NCBI RefSeq assembly: GCF_008329535.1
Contig: NZ_NPKR01000007.1
Span: forward strand, 1-64,000
DNA: 64,000 nucleotides
From: Mycolicibacterium sp. P1-18
Lineage (GTDB): Bacteria; Actinomycetota; Actinomycetes; Mycobacteriales; Mycobacteriaceae
Reading direction: 5' to 3'
The position numbers and the translations under genes were made by a program. This document shows positions 18,371-27,531 of this stretch, one piece after another (position 1 is the stretch's first letter; each line of letters opens with the position of its first letter). The notes under the pieces were generated by a model that ran no database searches, had not been told where the DNA came from, and saw only the letters and a list, made by a program, of their open reading frames with translations.

Positions 18371-19888
18371 CTAGGGTGACGACGCCGGCCCAGCCGGCGT
18401 GACGGCCACACCCGCCGGATCGGCGGCCATGCCGTCGTGGGCGATCAACGCCGCTTCCTGCGACAGTCGCGGCCCGGGCGGCAGCAGCGACAGGATCGGC
18501 CACGGGGCGGCCTCGGCGTGCTCGGGAACGTTGCGGGACTCGCGCACCCCGACCAGCCCCAGAATCGCTGCCGTGGCCGCATCCTTGACGGGATACCGCA
18601 GACCCAGGTCGCTGACGTAGAACAGGTCACCGAGCGCAGGCCCCGACCCGGGGTTCCCAGCTTGGACGTACTCACCGGTGCCCGGCTTGAGGTACACCGC
18701 GTCGACGCCAGGCCCCGGGCCGTCGGCGCCGGCGAGCTGCACCGGCTGCGCGTCCAGGGGTAGCGGCAACCGATTGCCCAGCAGAACCCTCGTCGTCGCC
18801 GAGGCGTCCCCCACCCGGCGCTCCCACGACATGCACAGCACGGGTGCTGAATCGGCGCTCACCACGTCCAGGGCGCTTGAAGGATAGTCGTCGACCCCGA
18901 GGACGTGGACGATCGGGAGGCCACCGAGCCGCGCCGGCGAGATCGCGGCGGGCTCGCGTGCCGCCGCGGACTCCGGATTGCCGTAGCGGATGATGTCGGC
19001 GGTCTCGGCCGAAATGGGTTGCAAACCTTGACTCAACACGACATAGAGCTGGTCACCCCGGGAGTCCGTGGTGCGGGCCAGCGAACCCACCGGAAACTCG
19101 GCCGGAAGGTAGGACGTGGTGGCTCCGATGCCGTCGATGCGGATCGGGCGAATGGGCGCGACGAGGGGGAAGGCGTTCAACAGGCCTACCGAGACCTCCC
19201 TTGGCGAGACGCCGGTCAAGCGCAGCGCCGTGCTGAGAATTGGTTCGCTCGGGTCTATTTCGGCGCGCACCCCGTCGTAGAGCAGATAGGTGGTGCCCGC
19301 GGATCGTGCCAGCACCGCCTGCGCCTGGGTCGCCGGCGAGACGTCGGGGCCCAGCACGGGGTCGTTGGCCAGCACCGTCGTCGTCACGGACGTCGCACCG
19401 ACCGACGCCGTGGCGGGCGGCGCCACCGTCGAGTCGCAGACCGTCCACGCCGAGGTGTTCGGATCCTCGCCGGAGTGAATGGCGCTCGGAGCGCCGATGA
19501 TGCCCACTGCCGGACCGCGGGCCACGGTGTCGAGGAACTTGCGGTCCACCCGGCCCGGTGCCTCGTTCTTGCCGACGGCAAGCCGAGCCGAGGCCAGGTT
19601 CAACGCCGGGTGCAGCCGGTCGCCGATCCGGACGTACAGGGCGCCGTCGCCATCGCTCAGCATGATCGACGAGGTGCCGAAGTTGGGGGCCGGCTTGAAG
19701 AAGGCGAGAACGCCGGCGCCGCCGGCGACGAGGATGGCCACGGCCACGCCGGTCAACAGGGCCCGCATCTGGCCTCGCATCGGGTCGTGGATCATCCGCG
19801 AATCGGCGCGAATCAGCGCGTGTTGCAGCCGCTTCAGCAAGAAGCGATATCCGTTCACCTGAGCGCGGGTGGTGACCTGTGCCGGCAT
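18371..19888 (-). CDS. eccB: ESX membrane component EccB
   Basis: EccB is a 505-residue bitopic protein whose large periplasmic domain stabilises the ESX hexamer. The N-terminal PAQVTTRAQVNGYRFLLKR is the family signature, and the single transmembrane helix is about residues 43-64 (ALLTGVAVAILVAGGAGVLAFF, in two pieces). The periplasmic part carries repeated beta domains (YVRIGDRLHPALNLASARL, then GTTYLLYDGVRAEID). Cys residues in TAWTVCDS and VLCMSWER positions are those that form a disulfide in family members. ATG 19888 has GGAGGAGA four bases upstream. It lies divergent from eccE rather than just before eccC, unlike most ESX loci. Confidence 0.95.
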   Translation of the reverse strand: MPAQVTTRAQVNGYRFLLKRLQHALIRADSRMIHDPMRGQMRALLTGVAVAILVAGGAGVLAFFKPAPNFGTSSIMLSDGDGALYVRIGDRLHPALNLASARLAVGKNEAPGRVDRKFLDTVARGPAVGIIGAPSAIHSGEDPNTSAWTVCDSTVAPPATASVGATSVTTTVLANDPVLGPDVSPATQAQAVLARSAGTTYLLYDGVRAEIDPSEPILSTALRLTGVSPREVSVGLLNAFPLVAPIRPIRIDGIGATTSYLPAEFPVGSLARTTDSRGDQLYVVLSQGLQPISAETADIIRYGNPESAAAREPAAISPARLGGLPIVHVLGVDDYPSSALDVVSADSAPVLCMSWERRVGDASATTRVLLGNRLPLPLDAQPVQLAGADGPGPGVDAVYLKPGTGEYVQAGNPGSGPALGDLFYVSDLGLRYPVKDAATAAILGLVGVRESRNVPEHAEAAPWPILSLLPPGPRLSQEAALIAHDGMAADPAGVAVTPAGPASSP

Positions 19889-20026
19889 GTGTTCTCCTCC
19901 GCCCGTGGAACTCCCGAAGGATTGCCGCGTCGGGAGCGTACTTACCAGTAGAGAAACTGAATCCGCGGCGAAAGCGTTCACGACGCGGTCCGACGCGACG
20001 CCCACCTCGTGAACGGAGACCAGCCC
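19889..20026. promoter_or_regulatory. Divergent promoter region between eccB and eccE
   Basis: This 138-bp gap lies between the divergent eccB and eccE starts. It includes a relatively AT-rich stretch near 19938-19962 (GTACTTACCAGTAGAGAAAC), where TACTTA or TAGAGA could act as a -10 for either direction. No operator-like palindrome was found. Together with the eccC/eccD gap it gives the core locus two bidirectional control points. Confidence 0.45.
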
Positions 20027-21754
20027 TTGAGCATGACGACCACCCGTCGACGCGGCAGGCGCACCCGGGTGTCGCCGAGTGCGGACGACCGGCAGCTGCT
20101 GTCTCGGGCCTCGTCGTTGCCGGATCTGCTTCTGGTCCAGGTGGTCACCTGTGCCGGCATGGCGCTCGCGGCCCCGTTGGACGAATCGCCGTGGTGGGGT
20201 GCGGTGTGCGGGGTCGCCACCGGACTCACCCTCGTGGTGCCGCTGGCCGGACGGTCACTGCCCCGGTGGGCACTCGCCCGGCTCGACTTCTGGCGCGACC
20301 GCAGACAGCGGACCGCAACCGTGCCCTGGGCCCCGTTCGACCACGAGGAGCCCGACGGCACGGCCGTGGGATTGTGCTGGGACGGAAAGACGTTGACGTC
20401 GATGATCCGCCTCGACGGTGCCCCACCGTCGCTGCACGTGCTGACACCGGGGACCGCGGTCTCGGGTGAGACGGTGCCCGTGAACCTCTTGGCCGAATGT
20501 CTGCGGACGTTCGACGTCGCGTTGCAGTCGATCGACGTCATCAGTCAGGGGAGCCGCTCGGCCGGACAAGGCCACGTCGCCGCGGTGTACGACGCCGTCC
20601 TCGGTCCGCTGCCGGCCGTGGCCCGTCGCTCGGTATGGGTGGTCGTCCGGTTCGATCCGGCACGCTGCCCCGACGCCGTCGCGGCACGAGGCGGTGGGTG
20701 GGACGGGGCGTTACGCACCGCGGCCGTCGCAACGCGGCGGGTGGCCAACCGGCTCGGCGACGCCGGAGTACCGGCAAGCACCACGACGGCCTCCGACATG
20801 GCGCACGCGGGTGCCGAACTGGCCGGCAACGTCAGTCTCGAGGCGGTCGAGGAGTACTGGACCACGTGCCGCAGCGGTCGACTTCATCTGCGCAGCCACG
20901 ACATCGAGCCCGCCACCTGTACTACCGCCGGGCTCGGCGCGCTGTGGAGCCTGCCCAGCCGCGTCACGACGCTCACGCTGTCACTGCGCCGGGGGGAGCG
21001 CCACGACGCCGTCGAGGTCCGCGGCATCGTCCGCCTCGACTCCCTCGGCCGTGGCCGAGACGGCCACCCCGGTGTGCGCCGCCTGACGGGCCGCCAGTTC
21101 GACGCGCTGCTCTGCGCCCTGCCGTGGCCGACTCCGAGACGGCCGGTGGGACGATGGTCCCCTCTCCGGGGCGACGACGAATCACCGCCGCAGGCCGGGC
21201 TCGAACTGCCCGTCGCCGCGTGCGGTCAGGTCGTCGGGGCCGACGAACACGGCCGCGCGATCGCGGTGCCCCTGTTCGGACCGCGGGTGATCAGGGTCGA
21301 ACTGCACGGCTCCCTTCACTTGGCGCAGCAGGTGGTCCTGCGGTCCATGGCGCTGGGTGCCCGCGTGCGCGTGCGCACCCGACGTACCGGGGCGTGGCGC
21401 GAGATGGTCGAGGCGGTCGGCGACGCCAACCAGCTTCAGGTGGTCGGGCCCGACCGCGGTGTCGTTGATCCCGCAGCCTCGCAGGAGTTCTCGGTCGAGA
21501 TGTTCGACGGTGAGCCCGAGCGATCCGTGCGGGTGGGGACGACCGCGATGGTGGTCAGCCCCAGCCACAGCCCTCCGTCGACGCCCGCCGACGTGCGGTT
21601 GCAACTGCTCGACGAGGACCGTGACGAGATGTTGGTGACCACGCGGACCGCTTCGGTGACGGTGACGATGGTGGCGAGCGACGAGGAAATGCGTTACATC
21701 GGGGCGTCATTCGACGTCGCCGACCCAGGATGGCCCAACGGGAAGGAGCAGTGA
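20027..21754 (+). CDS. eccE: ESX membrane component EccE
   Basis: This 575-residue EccE-family protein has two transmembrane helices at the N-terminus (about residues 25-80: LLLVQVVTCAGMALAAPL and VCGVATGLTLVVPLAG) followed by a cytosolic domain with the family signature W..P....F.WDG..L (GLCWDGKTLTSMIRLDG). EccE packs on the outside of the EccB-C-D protomer. The start is probably TTG 20027, six bases after GGAGA; ATG 20033 and GTG 20009 are alternatives. The stop overlaps the next start (TGATG). The C-terminal 150 residues after GRWSPLRGDDESPP look like an extra beta domain typical of longer EccEs. Confidence 0.85.
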   Translation: MSMTTTRRRGRRTRVSPSADDRQLLSRASSLPDLLLVQVVTCAGMALAAPLDESPWWGAVCGVATGLTLVVPLAGRSLPRWALARLDFWRDRRQRTATVPWAPFDHEEPDGTAVGLCWDGKTLTSMIRLDGAPPSLHVLTPGTAVSGETVPVNLLAECLRTFDVALQSIDVISQGSRSAGQGHVAAVYDAVLGPLPAVARRSVWVVVRFDPARCPDAVAARGGGWDGALRTAAVATRRVANRLGDAGVPASTTTASDMAHAGAELAGNVSLEAVEEYWTTCRSGRLHLRSHDIEPATCTTAGLGALWSLPSRVTTLTLSLRRGERHDAVEVRGIVRLDSLGRGRDGHPGVRRLTGRQFDALLCALPWPTPRRPVGRWSPLRGDDESPPQAGLELPVAACGQVVGADEHGRAIAVPLFGPRVIRVELHGSLHLAQQVVLRSMALGARVRVRTRRTGAWREMVEAVGDANQLQVVGPDRGVVDPAASQEFSVEMFDGEPERSVRVGTTAMVVSPSHSPPSTPADVRLQLLDEDRDEMLVTTRTASVTVTMVASDEEMRYIGASFDVADPGWPNGKEQ

Positions 21755-22521
21755 TGAACGAGGAGGGCGACGTGTTCGACCAGGACGGCTACCCGGCCGT
21801 GACGACGGCAGGGCCGGGCAAGCGAATCGTGCAGCGGTCCCTTTGGGCACTGACCGCAGTATTCGGGTTGGCGGCGTGGGTGGTTGGCCTCGTGGCGCAG
21901 GAGACCCCGGGCTTTGCGGTGCCCCTCGCCGTGCTGGCCGCCGCCGTCGCCGCCGTCGGCCTGGTACCCGGGCAGGTGATGCGCGGATGGCTGGTCGTCG
22001 CCGTGGCGGTCACCGCGTTCACCGCCGCGACGACCATGACCGTCGTGGTCGGTCACGCGGGCCGGGGGTCGATCGGCGTCGACGTCCTGCTGGGGCTTCA
22101 GGTGGTGGTCGCGGTGGCGGCGCTGCTGCTGGAACCACGGATCGGCGAGGCGACGCAGGCCGCGTCCGAGGGCGACTACGCCGCCTATGTCGAGTACGCC
22201 CGGGCCTATCGGGAGTACGCGCAGCAATACGAATCACACTGGCCCGAGCACTATTCCACCGCGGCGACGGCGGAGACCACGGGTGAGGCTCAGGGCACCG
22301 TCGCCGGCGATCAGGACGCATGGGCGGATCTGCAAGCCAGGTATGCCCAGCACGTGTCACCGGTGGTGCCGTTGCGATCGGAGCACACGACGCCACGGGC
22401 TGACGGGGGTGACACCGTGGGCGCCGGAATGCCCGGTGCCGACTGGGCGGAACGGTATCCGACGGTGGGCGAACGGGATTCAACCGGCACGGCGGCCATG
22501 ACACCCCCGGAGGCTTACTGA
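21754..22521 (+). CDS. Four-helix membrane protein coupled to eccE
   Basis: This 255-residue protein has a short acidic start, four predicted transmembrane helices in two pairs (about residues 22-75 and 80-125), and a long acidic/tyrosine-rich cytosolic tail. The first part of the tail contains repeated YAAYVEYARAYREYAQQY-like segments (about residues 140-165), suggesting a protein-binding helix. The end is glycine/threonine-rich and disordered. ATG 21754 overlaps the eccE stop. I recognise no family; its tight coupling to eccE suggests an accessory part of this particular ESX machine. GTG 21751 is an alternative start. Confidence 0.7.
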   Translation: MNEEGDVFDQDGYPAVTTAGPGKRIVQRSLWALTAVFGLAAWVVGLVAQETPGFAVPLAVLAAAVAAVGLVPGQVMRGWLVVAVAVTAFTAATTMTVVVGHAGRGSIGVDVLLGLQVVVAVAALLLEPRIGEATQAASEGDYAAYVEYARAYREYAQQYESHWPEHYSTAATAETTGEAQGTVAGDQDAWADLQARYAQHVSPVVPLRSEHTTPRADGGDTVGAGMPGADWAERYPTVGERDSTGTAAMTPPEAY

Positions 22522-22544
22522 CACCCCCGGGGGCGCAGCCCCAC

Positions 22545-22559
22545 CGCGGTCAGACCGCG
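22545..22559. terminator. Bidirectional hairpin between convergent genes
   Basis: CGCGGT-CAG-ACCGCG forms a perfect six-base-pair hairpin, preceded by a CCCCCGGGGG palindrome at about 22524-22533. Both lie between the convergent membrane-protein and MinD-like genes and can fold in either transcript. There is no U-tract. The sequence TGACACCCCCGG also occurs twice, about 20 bases apart, at the end of the upstream gene. Confidence 0.5.
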
Positions 22560-23593
22560 CGCCCCACCCGACGAAGTCTGAAGTCACCGGTGCGACGGCC
22601 GTGGTGAAACGCCGACGGCATGGCCGAGGCCAGTGCCGTATAGGCGGACCTGGTCTTGCGGTGGAGCCGGTCGAGCCGAATCTCGCCTCCCTCGGCCAGG
22701 TGGTCGTCATACGGGACGACGACGACGTTCTCCACCCTGCCGCGGAAGTACCGGGTCAGTTGGGAGACGTCGACCGACGTGGTCCCGGCCCACGGCGAGT
22801 TGACGACGACACTGGTATGGGCGGCCAGGTACCCGAAGCCGTGGTGTTCGAGCCAGTCCAGGGTGGCCAGGGCGCTGCGGGCCGAGTCGATTGCAGGAGA
22901 GGCCACCACCACCAGCGCGCTCGCGGCGTTCAGCACGCCCTGGATGGCGGAGTGAGTCAGACCGGTGCCGCAGTCGGTCAGGACGACGTTGTAGAAACGG
23001 TCCAGCACCTGGTGGACGTTGCGGTAATCGGTCTCCGAGAAGGCCTCCGACACCGCAGGATCGCGAGCCGAACCCAGGAACTCCAGGCGGCTGGCGCTCT
23101 GCGAGGTGTGCCGCCGGACGTCGGAGTAGCGATTGATCCGTCTGTCGGCCAGCAGGTCTCGGACCGTGGCGCGAACCTGGTCGGGCCCGCGTTGAGCGAG
23201 TGTCCCGAGGTCGGGGTTTGCGTCGACGGCGATCACGCGATCGCCTCGCATGGTCGCGATCGTCGACCCGAGCCCGACGGTGGTCGTCGTCTTGCCTACC
23301 CCACCCTTCATCGACAGCACGGCGATGCTGCAGATTCCGTGGTGCAGTCGGGCCGGGCGGACCGGCCCCGTGCCGTCGTCGGTGCCCGCCCCCGGAGTGA
23401 CGGTGCCTCCCGTCGCACGGTGCAGGGCCTGGCGCCAGCCATGTCGGGAAGGAGTCCGCTCCGGGCGTGTCAAGCCCAGGTCGACGGCCGAGGGGAGGTC
23501 TCTCGGCGGTGGAGCGACCGAGCCAAGGTTGCCCGCGGTGAAGCTGGTGGTGAACCGGGACGGGAACTCCACGGTGTCGTCGTGTTCGGTCAC
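22550..23593 (-). CDS. Second MinD/ParA-like ATPase of the ESX locus
   Basis: This 347-residue ATPase is paralogous to the EspI-like protein but lacks most of the proline-rich extension. It has HGWRQALHRATGGTVTPG, matching the equivalent motif in EspI, a P-loop SMKGGVGKTTTTVG (Lys101), AVDANPDLGTLA and LTDCGTGL. It is comparable with the stand-alone MinD-like protein of the ESX-2 locus (Rv3888c). GTG 23593 is preceded by AGGAGACC. It is transcribed with eccA, 10 bases downstream of it. Two such ATPases in one ESX locus may act as a pair or on separate substrates. Confidence 0.82.
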   Translation of the reverse strand: MTEHDDTVEFPSRFTTSFTAGNLGSVAPPPRDLPSAVDLGLTRPERTPSRHGWRQALHRATGGTVTPGAGTDDGTGPVRPARLHHGICSIAVLSMKGGVGKTTTTVGLGSTIATMRGDRVIAVDANPDLGTLAQRGPDQVRATVRDLLADRRINRYSDVRRHTSQSASRLEFLGSARDPAVSEAFSETDYRNVHQVLDRFYNVVLTDCGTGLTHSAIQGVLNAASALVVVASPAIDSARSALATLDWLEHHGFGYLAAHTSVVVNSPWAGTTSVDVSQLTRYFRGRVENVVVVPYDDHLAEGGEIRLDRLHRKTRSAYTALASAMPSAFHHGRRTGDFRLRRVGRAV

Positions 23594-23603
23594 GCGGTCT
23601 CCT

Positions 23604-25403
23604 CTACTGGATGTTGAGCGTCTGCAGGATGTTGCCCAGCGCGCCCTTGACGTCACTTGATTCGAGTCGGACCAGTGCGGTCTCGTCGATTTCGTCCAGG
23701 GCCATGCCGTAGCTCTCGGTCAGCCGGAACGCGCGCTCCTCCTCGGCGGCCTCGATGACGTTGCGGACGAACCGGCCGTTGCCGGCGAGATCGATGTTCT
23801 GGCGCATCTTGCCGTCGGCGTCCGCCGATTCGCCCGAGCAGAGTTCCGAGCAGACGGTGACCAGCTCGTCGTAGGCCTCCGACGACAGCTCGGAATCCCG
23901 GGAACTCGCGATCAGGCGCCCGATGTCCCCCAATTCGTTCGGGGTGTAGGACGGGAAGCGGATTCGTTTGGTGAACCGGGACGACAAGCCCTCGTTGGCG
24001 CCGAGGAAGCGGTCGATCTCGGAGTCGTATCCGGCGATGATGACGACCAGGCGGTCACGGTCGTTCTCCATCCTGGCCAGAAGGGTGTCCACCGCTTCCT
24101 TGCCGAAGGCGTCACCGCCGGACAGGCCGGTCTGGATCAGGGTGTACGCCTCGTCGATGAACAGCACCCCACCCATCGCGGAGTCGATCAGCTCGCTCGT
24201 CTTGATCGCGGTGCTGCCGAGGTGCTGTCCGACGAAGTCCTGGCGCTTGGCCTCGACGACCTTGAGCGATTCCAAGAGGCCGAGACCGCAGTAGGTTTGC
24301 GCGACGACCCGTGCAATGGTCGTCTTACCGGTGCCGGGCGGTCCGGTGAACGCCAGGTGCAGGCTGCTCGAAGCCGTGCTGAACCCCTTGTCGCGCCGCA
24401 ACTTCGCCAACGTGACCCCAGACCGCAACTTGGCCACCTGAAGCTTGACGTCGGTGAGACCGACTTGACGGTCCAGTTCCTCCTGAGCAGCCTGCAGGTG
24501 CTTGCTGCTGCGTTCGGCGTGCTCCTCTGCGTCGGCGTCCCCAGCGGTGGGTGCGCTCGCGGGATCCCACTTGTTCCGGCGTGTCTCGATCGATTCCTTG
24601 GTGGTGATCACCAAGCGGAACTTGGGATCCTGCAGGGCGGCGTAGTTGGCCGCGAAACCTGGCTCCTCGCTGTAGATCCGCTCGAAGATCTGACGTGCGT
24701 CGGGCTCGTTGCCCATCTCGCGAAGGGTGAGCCCCTTGCAGAATTCCGCCGCCCGCCGCGCGGCCGGGATGGGACCGCCGATGGCCTGGTCCAGCCGGCG
24801 GATGCCCTCGCCGAACAGCCCCATCTGGGCACAGGCCGAACCCACCATCAGATGGCATCCAGCCGCGATGTACTCGTCGGCGTACGACGCCGAATCGGCG
24901 AGTGCGGTCAGCACGTCCGGCCATCGCTGGGTGGTGAAGTACAAGACGCCGCGCACGTAGGCTTGGATCTGATCGGTCGAGGGGTCCGCGGCCGAGCGCC
25001 CGGCCGTGGTCAGCTCGTCGAGGATTCGTTCGGCGGCGGCGTAGTCGCTACCTTGAATCAGGTTGGCCGCGTAGGCCACCCGGATCTCGGACAGCGAACT
25101 GAGCGGGTAGTCGAGGTAGAGACCGGTCTCGAAGCGGCCGGCCAGGGCGCGTGGTGCCAGACCCAGCCGGCGCTGTTCGCGTCCGAGGTCGTGCGCGGTG
25201 ACGCTGAGGTGATGGAGCACCTCGGCGGTGCTCTCGCCGGTGGCTGCCCGGCCGAGCCAGGCGTCGCACATGCCGGGGTCGTACTCCGTGGCCCGCCGAA
25301 ACGCCGACGCGGCGTACTGCAGGTCCCGTTCGATCTCGAGGCCTTCGATCGGAATGCCCAGGGATAGCACCCCGGCGTCGAAGACTTGCTGGGCGTCACT
25401 CAT
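23604..25403 (-). CDS. eccA: Cytosolic ESX AAA+ ATPase EccA
   Basis: EccA is a 599-residue CbxX/CfqX-type AAA+ protein thought to act on substrate-chaperone complexes such as PE-PPE-EspG. The first half is a TPR-like helical domain (residues 1-280, e.g. DYAAAERILDELTTAGRSAA). The AAA+ domain has Walker A GPPGTGKTT (Lys360), Walker B GGVLFIDEAYTLI, and sensor/arginine-finger segments SSRFTKRIRF. ATG 25403 starts MSDAQQ; the upstream extension is unlike the family. EccA is absent from ESX-4-type loci, so its presence argues for an ESX-1/2/3/5-type system. It is transcribed opposite to the substrate operon starting at 25609. Confidence 0.96.
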   Translation of the reverse strand: MSDAQQVFDAGVLSLGIPIEGLEIERDLQYAASAFRRATEYDPGMCDAWLGRAATGESTAEVLHHLSVTAHDLGREQRRLGLAPRALAGRFETGLYLDYPLSSLSEIRVAYAANLIQGSDYAAAERILDELTTAGRSAADPSTDQIQAYVRGVLYFTTQRWPDVLTALADSASYADEYIAAGCHLMVGSACAQMGLFGEGIRRLDQAIGGPIPAARRAAEFCKGLTLREMGNEPDARQIFERIYSEEPGFAANYAALQDPKFRLVITTKESIETRRNKWDPASAPTAGDADAEEHAERSSKHLQAAQEELDRQVGLTDVKLQVAKLRSGVTLAKLRRDKGFSTASSSLHLAFTGPPGTGKTTIARVVAQTYCGLGLLESLKVVEAKRQDFVGQHLGSTAIKTSELIDSAMGGVLFIDEAYTLIQTGLSGGDAFGKEAVDTLLARMENDRDRLVVIIAGYDSEIDRFLGANEGLSSRFTKRIRFPSYTPNELGDIGRLIASSRDSELSSEAYDELVTVCSELCSGESADADGKMRQNIDLAGNGRFVRNVIEAAEEERAFRLTESYGMALDEIDETALVRLESSDVKGALGNILQTLNIQ

Positions 25404-25608
25404 CGGATTCTCGTCTCCCTCGTGCCGGTCCACCACGTCGCGGCGTCGCCGTCACGATGTGAAACGCCGGAATCGGCGGGACCGTTCGTGGAAGGCGTCC
25501 TCCGGCGTCGAGGGCCGTACGCGAACGGATTCGACCCACCGCCCGTTTTCAATCCCGTAGAGCATTCCGGCGCTGCCAAGTTCCGCGGCATTACCGAGAG
25601 GAAGTCAG
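25404..25608. promoter_or_regulatory. Divergent region before the substrate operon
   Basis: This 205-bp gap lies between eccA (minus) and the EspC-like gene (plus). It contains the ribosome sites of both genes (GGGAGACGA for eccA, GAGAGGAAG before ATG 25609). A TTTTCAATCCCGTAGAGC stretch near 25550 has a TAGAGC hexamer that could serve as -10 for the substrate operon. No other structure was noticed. Confidence 0.4.
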
Positions 25609-25887
25609 ATGGCGTTCACCGTCGTTCCCCAAGCGCTCGAGGCATTTTCGGCCGCCAACGCCGCCGCCGGCGAGGCGGTTGCCGCGGCAGGATCGGCAGA
25701 CCACGCCGCGAACCTGGCGTCGGCGACGGCGGCCCTGGGCCCGATCGGCGCGCAGTACCTCGCGGCCTACGGACCGGCTCAAGCCGGCAACTTCACCGCC
25801 ACCCTGGCGGTGGCCCAGTTGCACGCGGCCCTCGGGGCGGCAACGGAGGCGGCCAAGGCCTCGTTCGTCGTCGCCGACAACGGCTGA
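25609..25887 (+). CDS. EspC-like small secreted protein
   Basis: This 92-residue alanine-rich helical-hairpin protein begins VVPQALEAFSAANAAAG and ends TEAAKASFVVADNG. The order of helices and the turn (LGPIGAQYLAAYGPAQ) resemble EspC-family substrates, and FVVAD stands where EspC has YSEAD, so the YxxxD/E tyrosine may be replaced by phenylalanine. A PE-like identity was considered, but it lacks the PE motif. It is followed 15 bases later by an EspA/EspE-like gene, the usual espC-espA pairing, and GAGAGGAAG precedes its ATG. It starts the main substrate operon. Confidence 0.65.
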   Translation: MAFTVVPQALEAFSAANAAAGEAVAAAGSADHAANLASATAALGPIGAQYLAAYGPAQAGNFTATLAVAQLHAALGAATEAAKASFVVADNG

Positions 25888-25901
25888 GCGGGTCGACCTC
25901 C

Positions 25902-27182
25902 ATGGCATCCGCGACGCCGCTCGACGCGGCTCGAACCAGCTTGGACGGCTACTTGAACGAGCCGGTCCGCGACATCCTCGACCGCCTCGGGCTGACGTCG
26001 ACCGGGGCGCCGGCCAGCCCTGCACCACCTGCGAGCCCGGCGAACGCCGCACAGCCGCAACAGCATCATTCGCCGCAGTCCGGTGGAAGTCAGGCACCCG
26101 GCGGTGGAGGCTCCGGTGGATTCGATCCGTCGCAGATGATCCAGCCAGTCATGGACGCGCTCGGCAGCCTCGGCTCGGGTCAGATGGGTCAACCCGACCC
26201 GACCCAGTCCTTCGACGGGATTGGTCAGGCGCTGCAATCCGCGGGTAGCCAAGTGCAGCAGGCCTTGTCGGGGCTCGGTGACGATTGGCAGGGAGATGCC
26301 GGATCGGCGGCCCAGGCCACCGCCCAGGCTGCGCTCGCCGATGGCGACAAGGTTGCCGACCAGGCGGCGGCGTTGCGTTCGAGCCTCGCCGCGGCCAGCG
26401 CGGCGGTCCAGAACGCCCAGGCGCGACTCGTCGAGATCGTCGACGTCTTCTGGGCCAAGATCGCCGCAATCGGGCCCAGCATCATCTTCCCCTGGGGAAT
26501 CGCCGCCGCGATCGCAGCGGCAACCGAGGCGGTCACCTCGACCACCGAGGTGATGGCAGAGACCGAGAGCACTCTGGCGGCCCAAACAGCTCAGGTGTCC
26601 AGCGCCGGTGTGCCCGTGAACGTCACGTCCATTCCCGCACTCGGATCGCAGACCCAGGCGTTGAGCCCGCTGATGCAGCTCGCGACCTCGGTGACCTCAC
26701 CGGTGATGCAGGCGATCGGTTCGGCGTCGAGCGCCGCGCCGGACCAGAGCGGTCCGGACGATGCGGCGTCGGCCGCCGATCCCGGTCCGGCCGCGGCTAC
26801 GGGTCGGGCGACCGCCGGAGGCGGGGCGACGGGTGCGGGCGCCGGGCTTCACGGCGGGTTCGGGGCCGCGGCCCCGGCCGCCCGCCCGCTGGGTGCCGCA
26901 CCTCCCGTGGCCGCGGTCGAGACCACCACCCCGGTGCAGGCGACGTCGGTGCGGTCCAGTGGCGCGGCCGCGGGGGCGGGCGCACCGATGGGCGGCGGTG
27001 CGCCGATGGGCCACCACGGCAAAGCCGGCATCGCCGGCGGCCACAACGCCGCCGACTTCCTGCACACCGCCGAACGAGGCGGGGAGCTCGTCGGTGATCT
27101 CGCCGACGTCGCCCCGCCGGTGATCGGCGAGAAGAACCCACTGGACAGTCCCAACGTCGGACTGCGGATTAGTCAGGAGTGA
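25902..27182 (+). CDS. EspA/EspE-like secretion substrate
   Basis: This 426-residue protein resembles the EspA/EspE group. Residues 1-20 (TPLDAARTSLDGYLNEP) form a helix; a Pro/Gln/Gly linker follows. A WXG100-like helical hairpin has DDWQGDAGSAAQATAQA as turn (near residue 127), and WAKIAAIGPSIIFPWGIAAAI then AAATEAVTSTTEVMAETE forms a hydrophobic segment. The C-terminal 150 residues are Gly/Ala/Pro-rich and disordered (GGGAPMGHHGKAG). It is probably exported with the EspC-like protein and may function at the cell surface. ATG 25902 is taken as start since the upstream frame runs through the previous gene. Confidence 0.7.
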   Translation: MASATPLDAARTSLDGYLNEPVRDILDRLGLTSTGAPASPAPPASPANAAQPQQHHSPQSGGSQAPGGGGSGGFDPSQMIQPVMDALGSLGSGQMGQPDPTQSFDGIGQALQSAGSQVQQALSGLGDDWQGDAGSAAQATAQAALADGDKVADQAAALRSSLAAASAAVQNAQARLVEIVDVFWAKIAAIGPSIIFPWGIAAAIAAATEAVTSTTEVMAETESTLAAQTAQVSSAGVPVNVTSIPALGSQTQALSPLMQLATSVTSPVMQAIGSASSAAPDQSGPDDAASAADPGPAAATGRATAGGGATGAGAGLHGGFGAAAPAARPLGAAPPVAAVETTTPVQATSVRSSGAAAGAGAPMGGGAPMGHHGKAGIAGGHNAADFLHTAERGGELVGDLADVAPPVIGEKNPLDSPNVGLRISQE

Positions 27183-27186
27183 AGTG

Positions 27187-27483
27187 ATGACGGATGACGA
27201 CATCTTGCGGATGCAGCCGGCGGAAATCGCCGACGTCTCTGCCCAATTGGACGCGTTGGCCGATCGCGTGGACCAGATGATGGCCGTCGAGCGCCCCAAC
27301 CTCTCGGTGCAGGCGGGTGCTCGAGACGAGGTGTCGCAGCGAATCGCGGCCACGCTCAACGCCGTTCACGACCAATTTGGCACGTCCGTCGATCTTGGCA
27401 CCACCGATCTGCGCGACACGGCTGCCACTCTGCGTTCCCAGGCCGAGGACGTCACGCACCTCGACGAGGGTTTCGCCGTCTGA
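27187..27483 (+). CDS. PE-family-like protein (short)
   Basis: This 98-residue protein fits the PE fold: two helices with QAGARDEVSQRIAATLNAV matching the PAGADEVSAQ region of PE35. PE proteins pair with PPE proteins and are carried by EspG to the ESX machine. The PE motif itself is reduced to QPAEI near residue 10. At the C-terminus, where PE35 has YSQIDDG, this protein has VTHLDEG, so the general secretion signal appears to lack its tyrosine. ATG 27187 follows AGGAGTGAA. The PPE gene begins 48 bases downstream. Confidence 0.8.
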   Translation: MTDDDILRMQPAEIADVSAQLDALADRVDQMMAVERPNLSVQAGARDEVSQRIAATLNAVHDQFGTSVDLGTTDLRDTAATLRSQAEDVTHLDEGFAV

Positions 27484-27531
27484 CCGTCGGCGTCGAATAC
27501 CGCAGCAGAGCTTCGGAAGGGAGGTCAGGAC

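Noticed and set aside
25609..25887. Classification of the first small substrate as a PE protein
   Set aside because: It lacks the PE motif and the DEVS-type segment, and its order of helices and partner gene fit EspC better.
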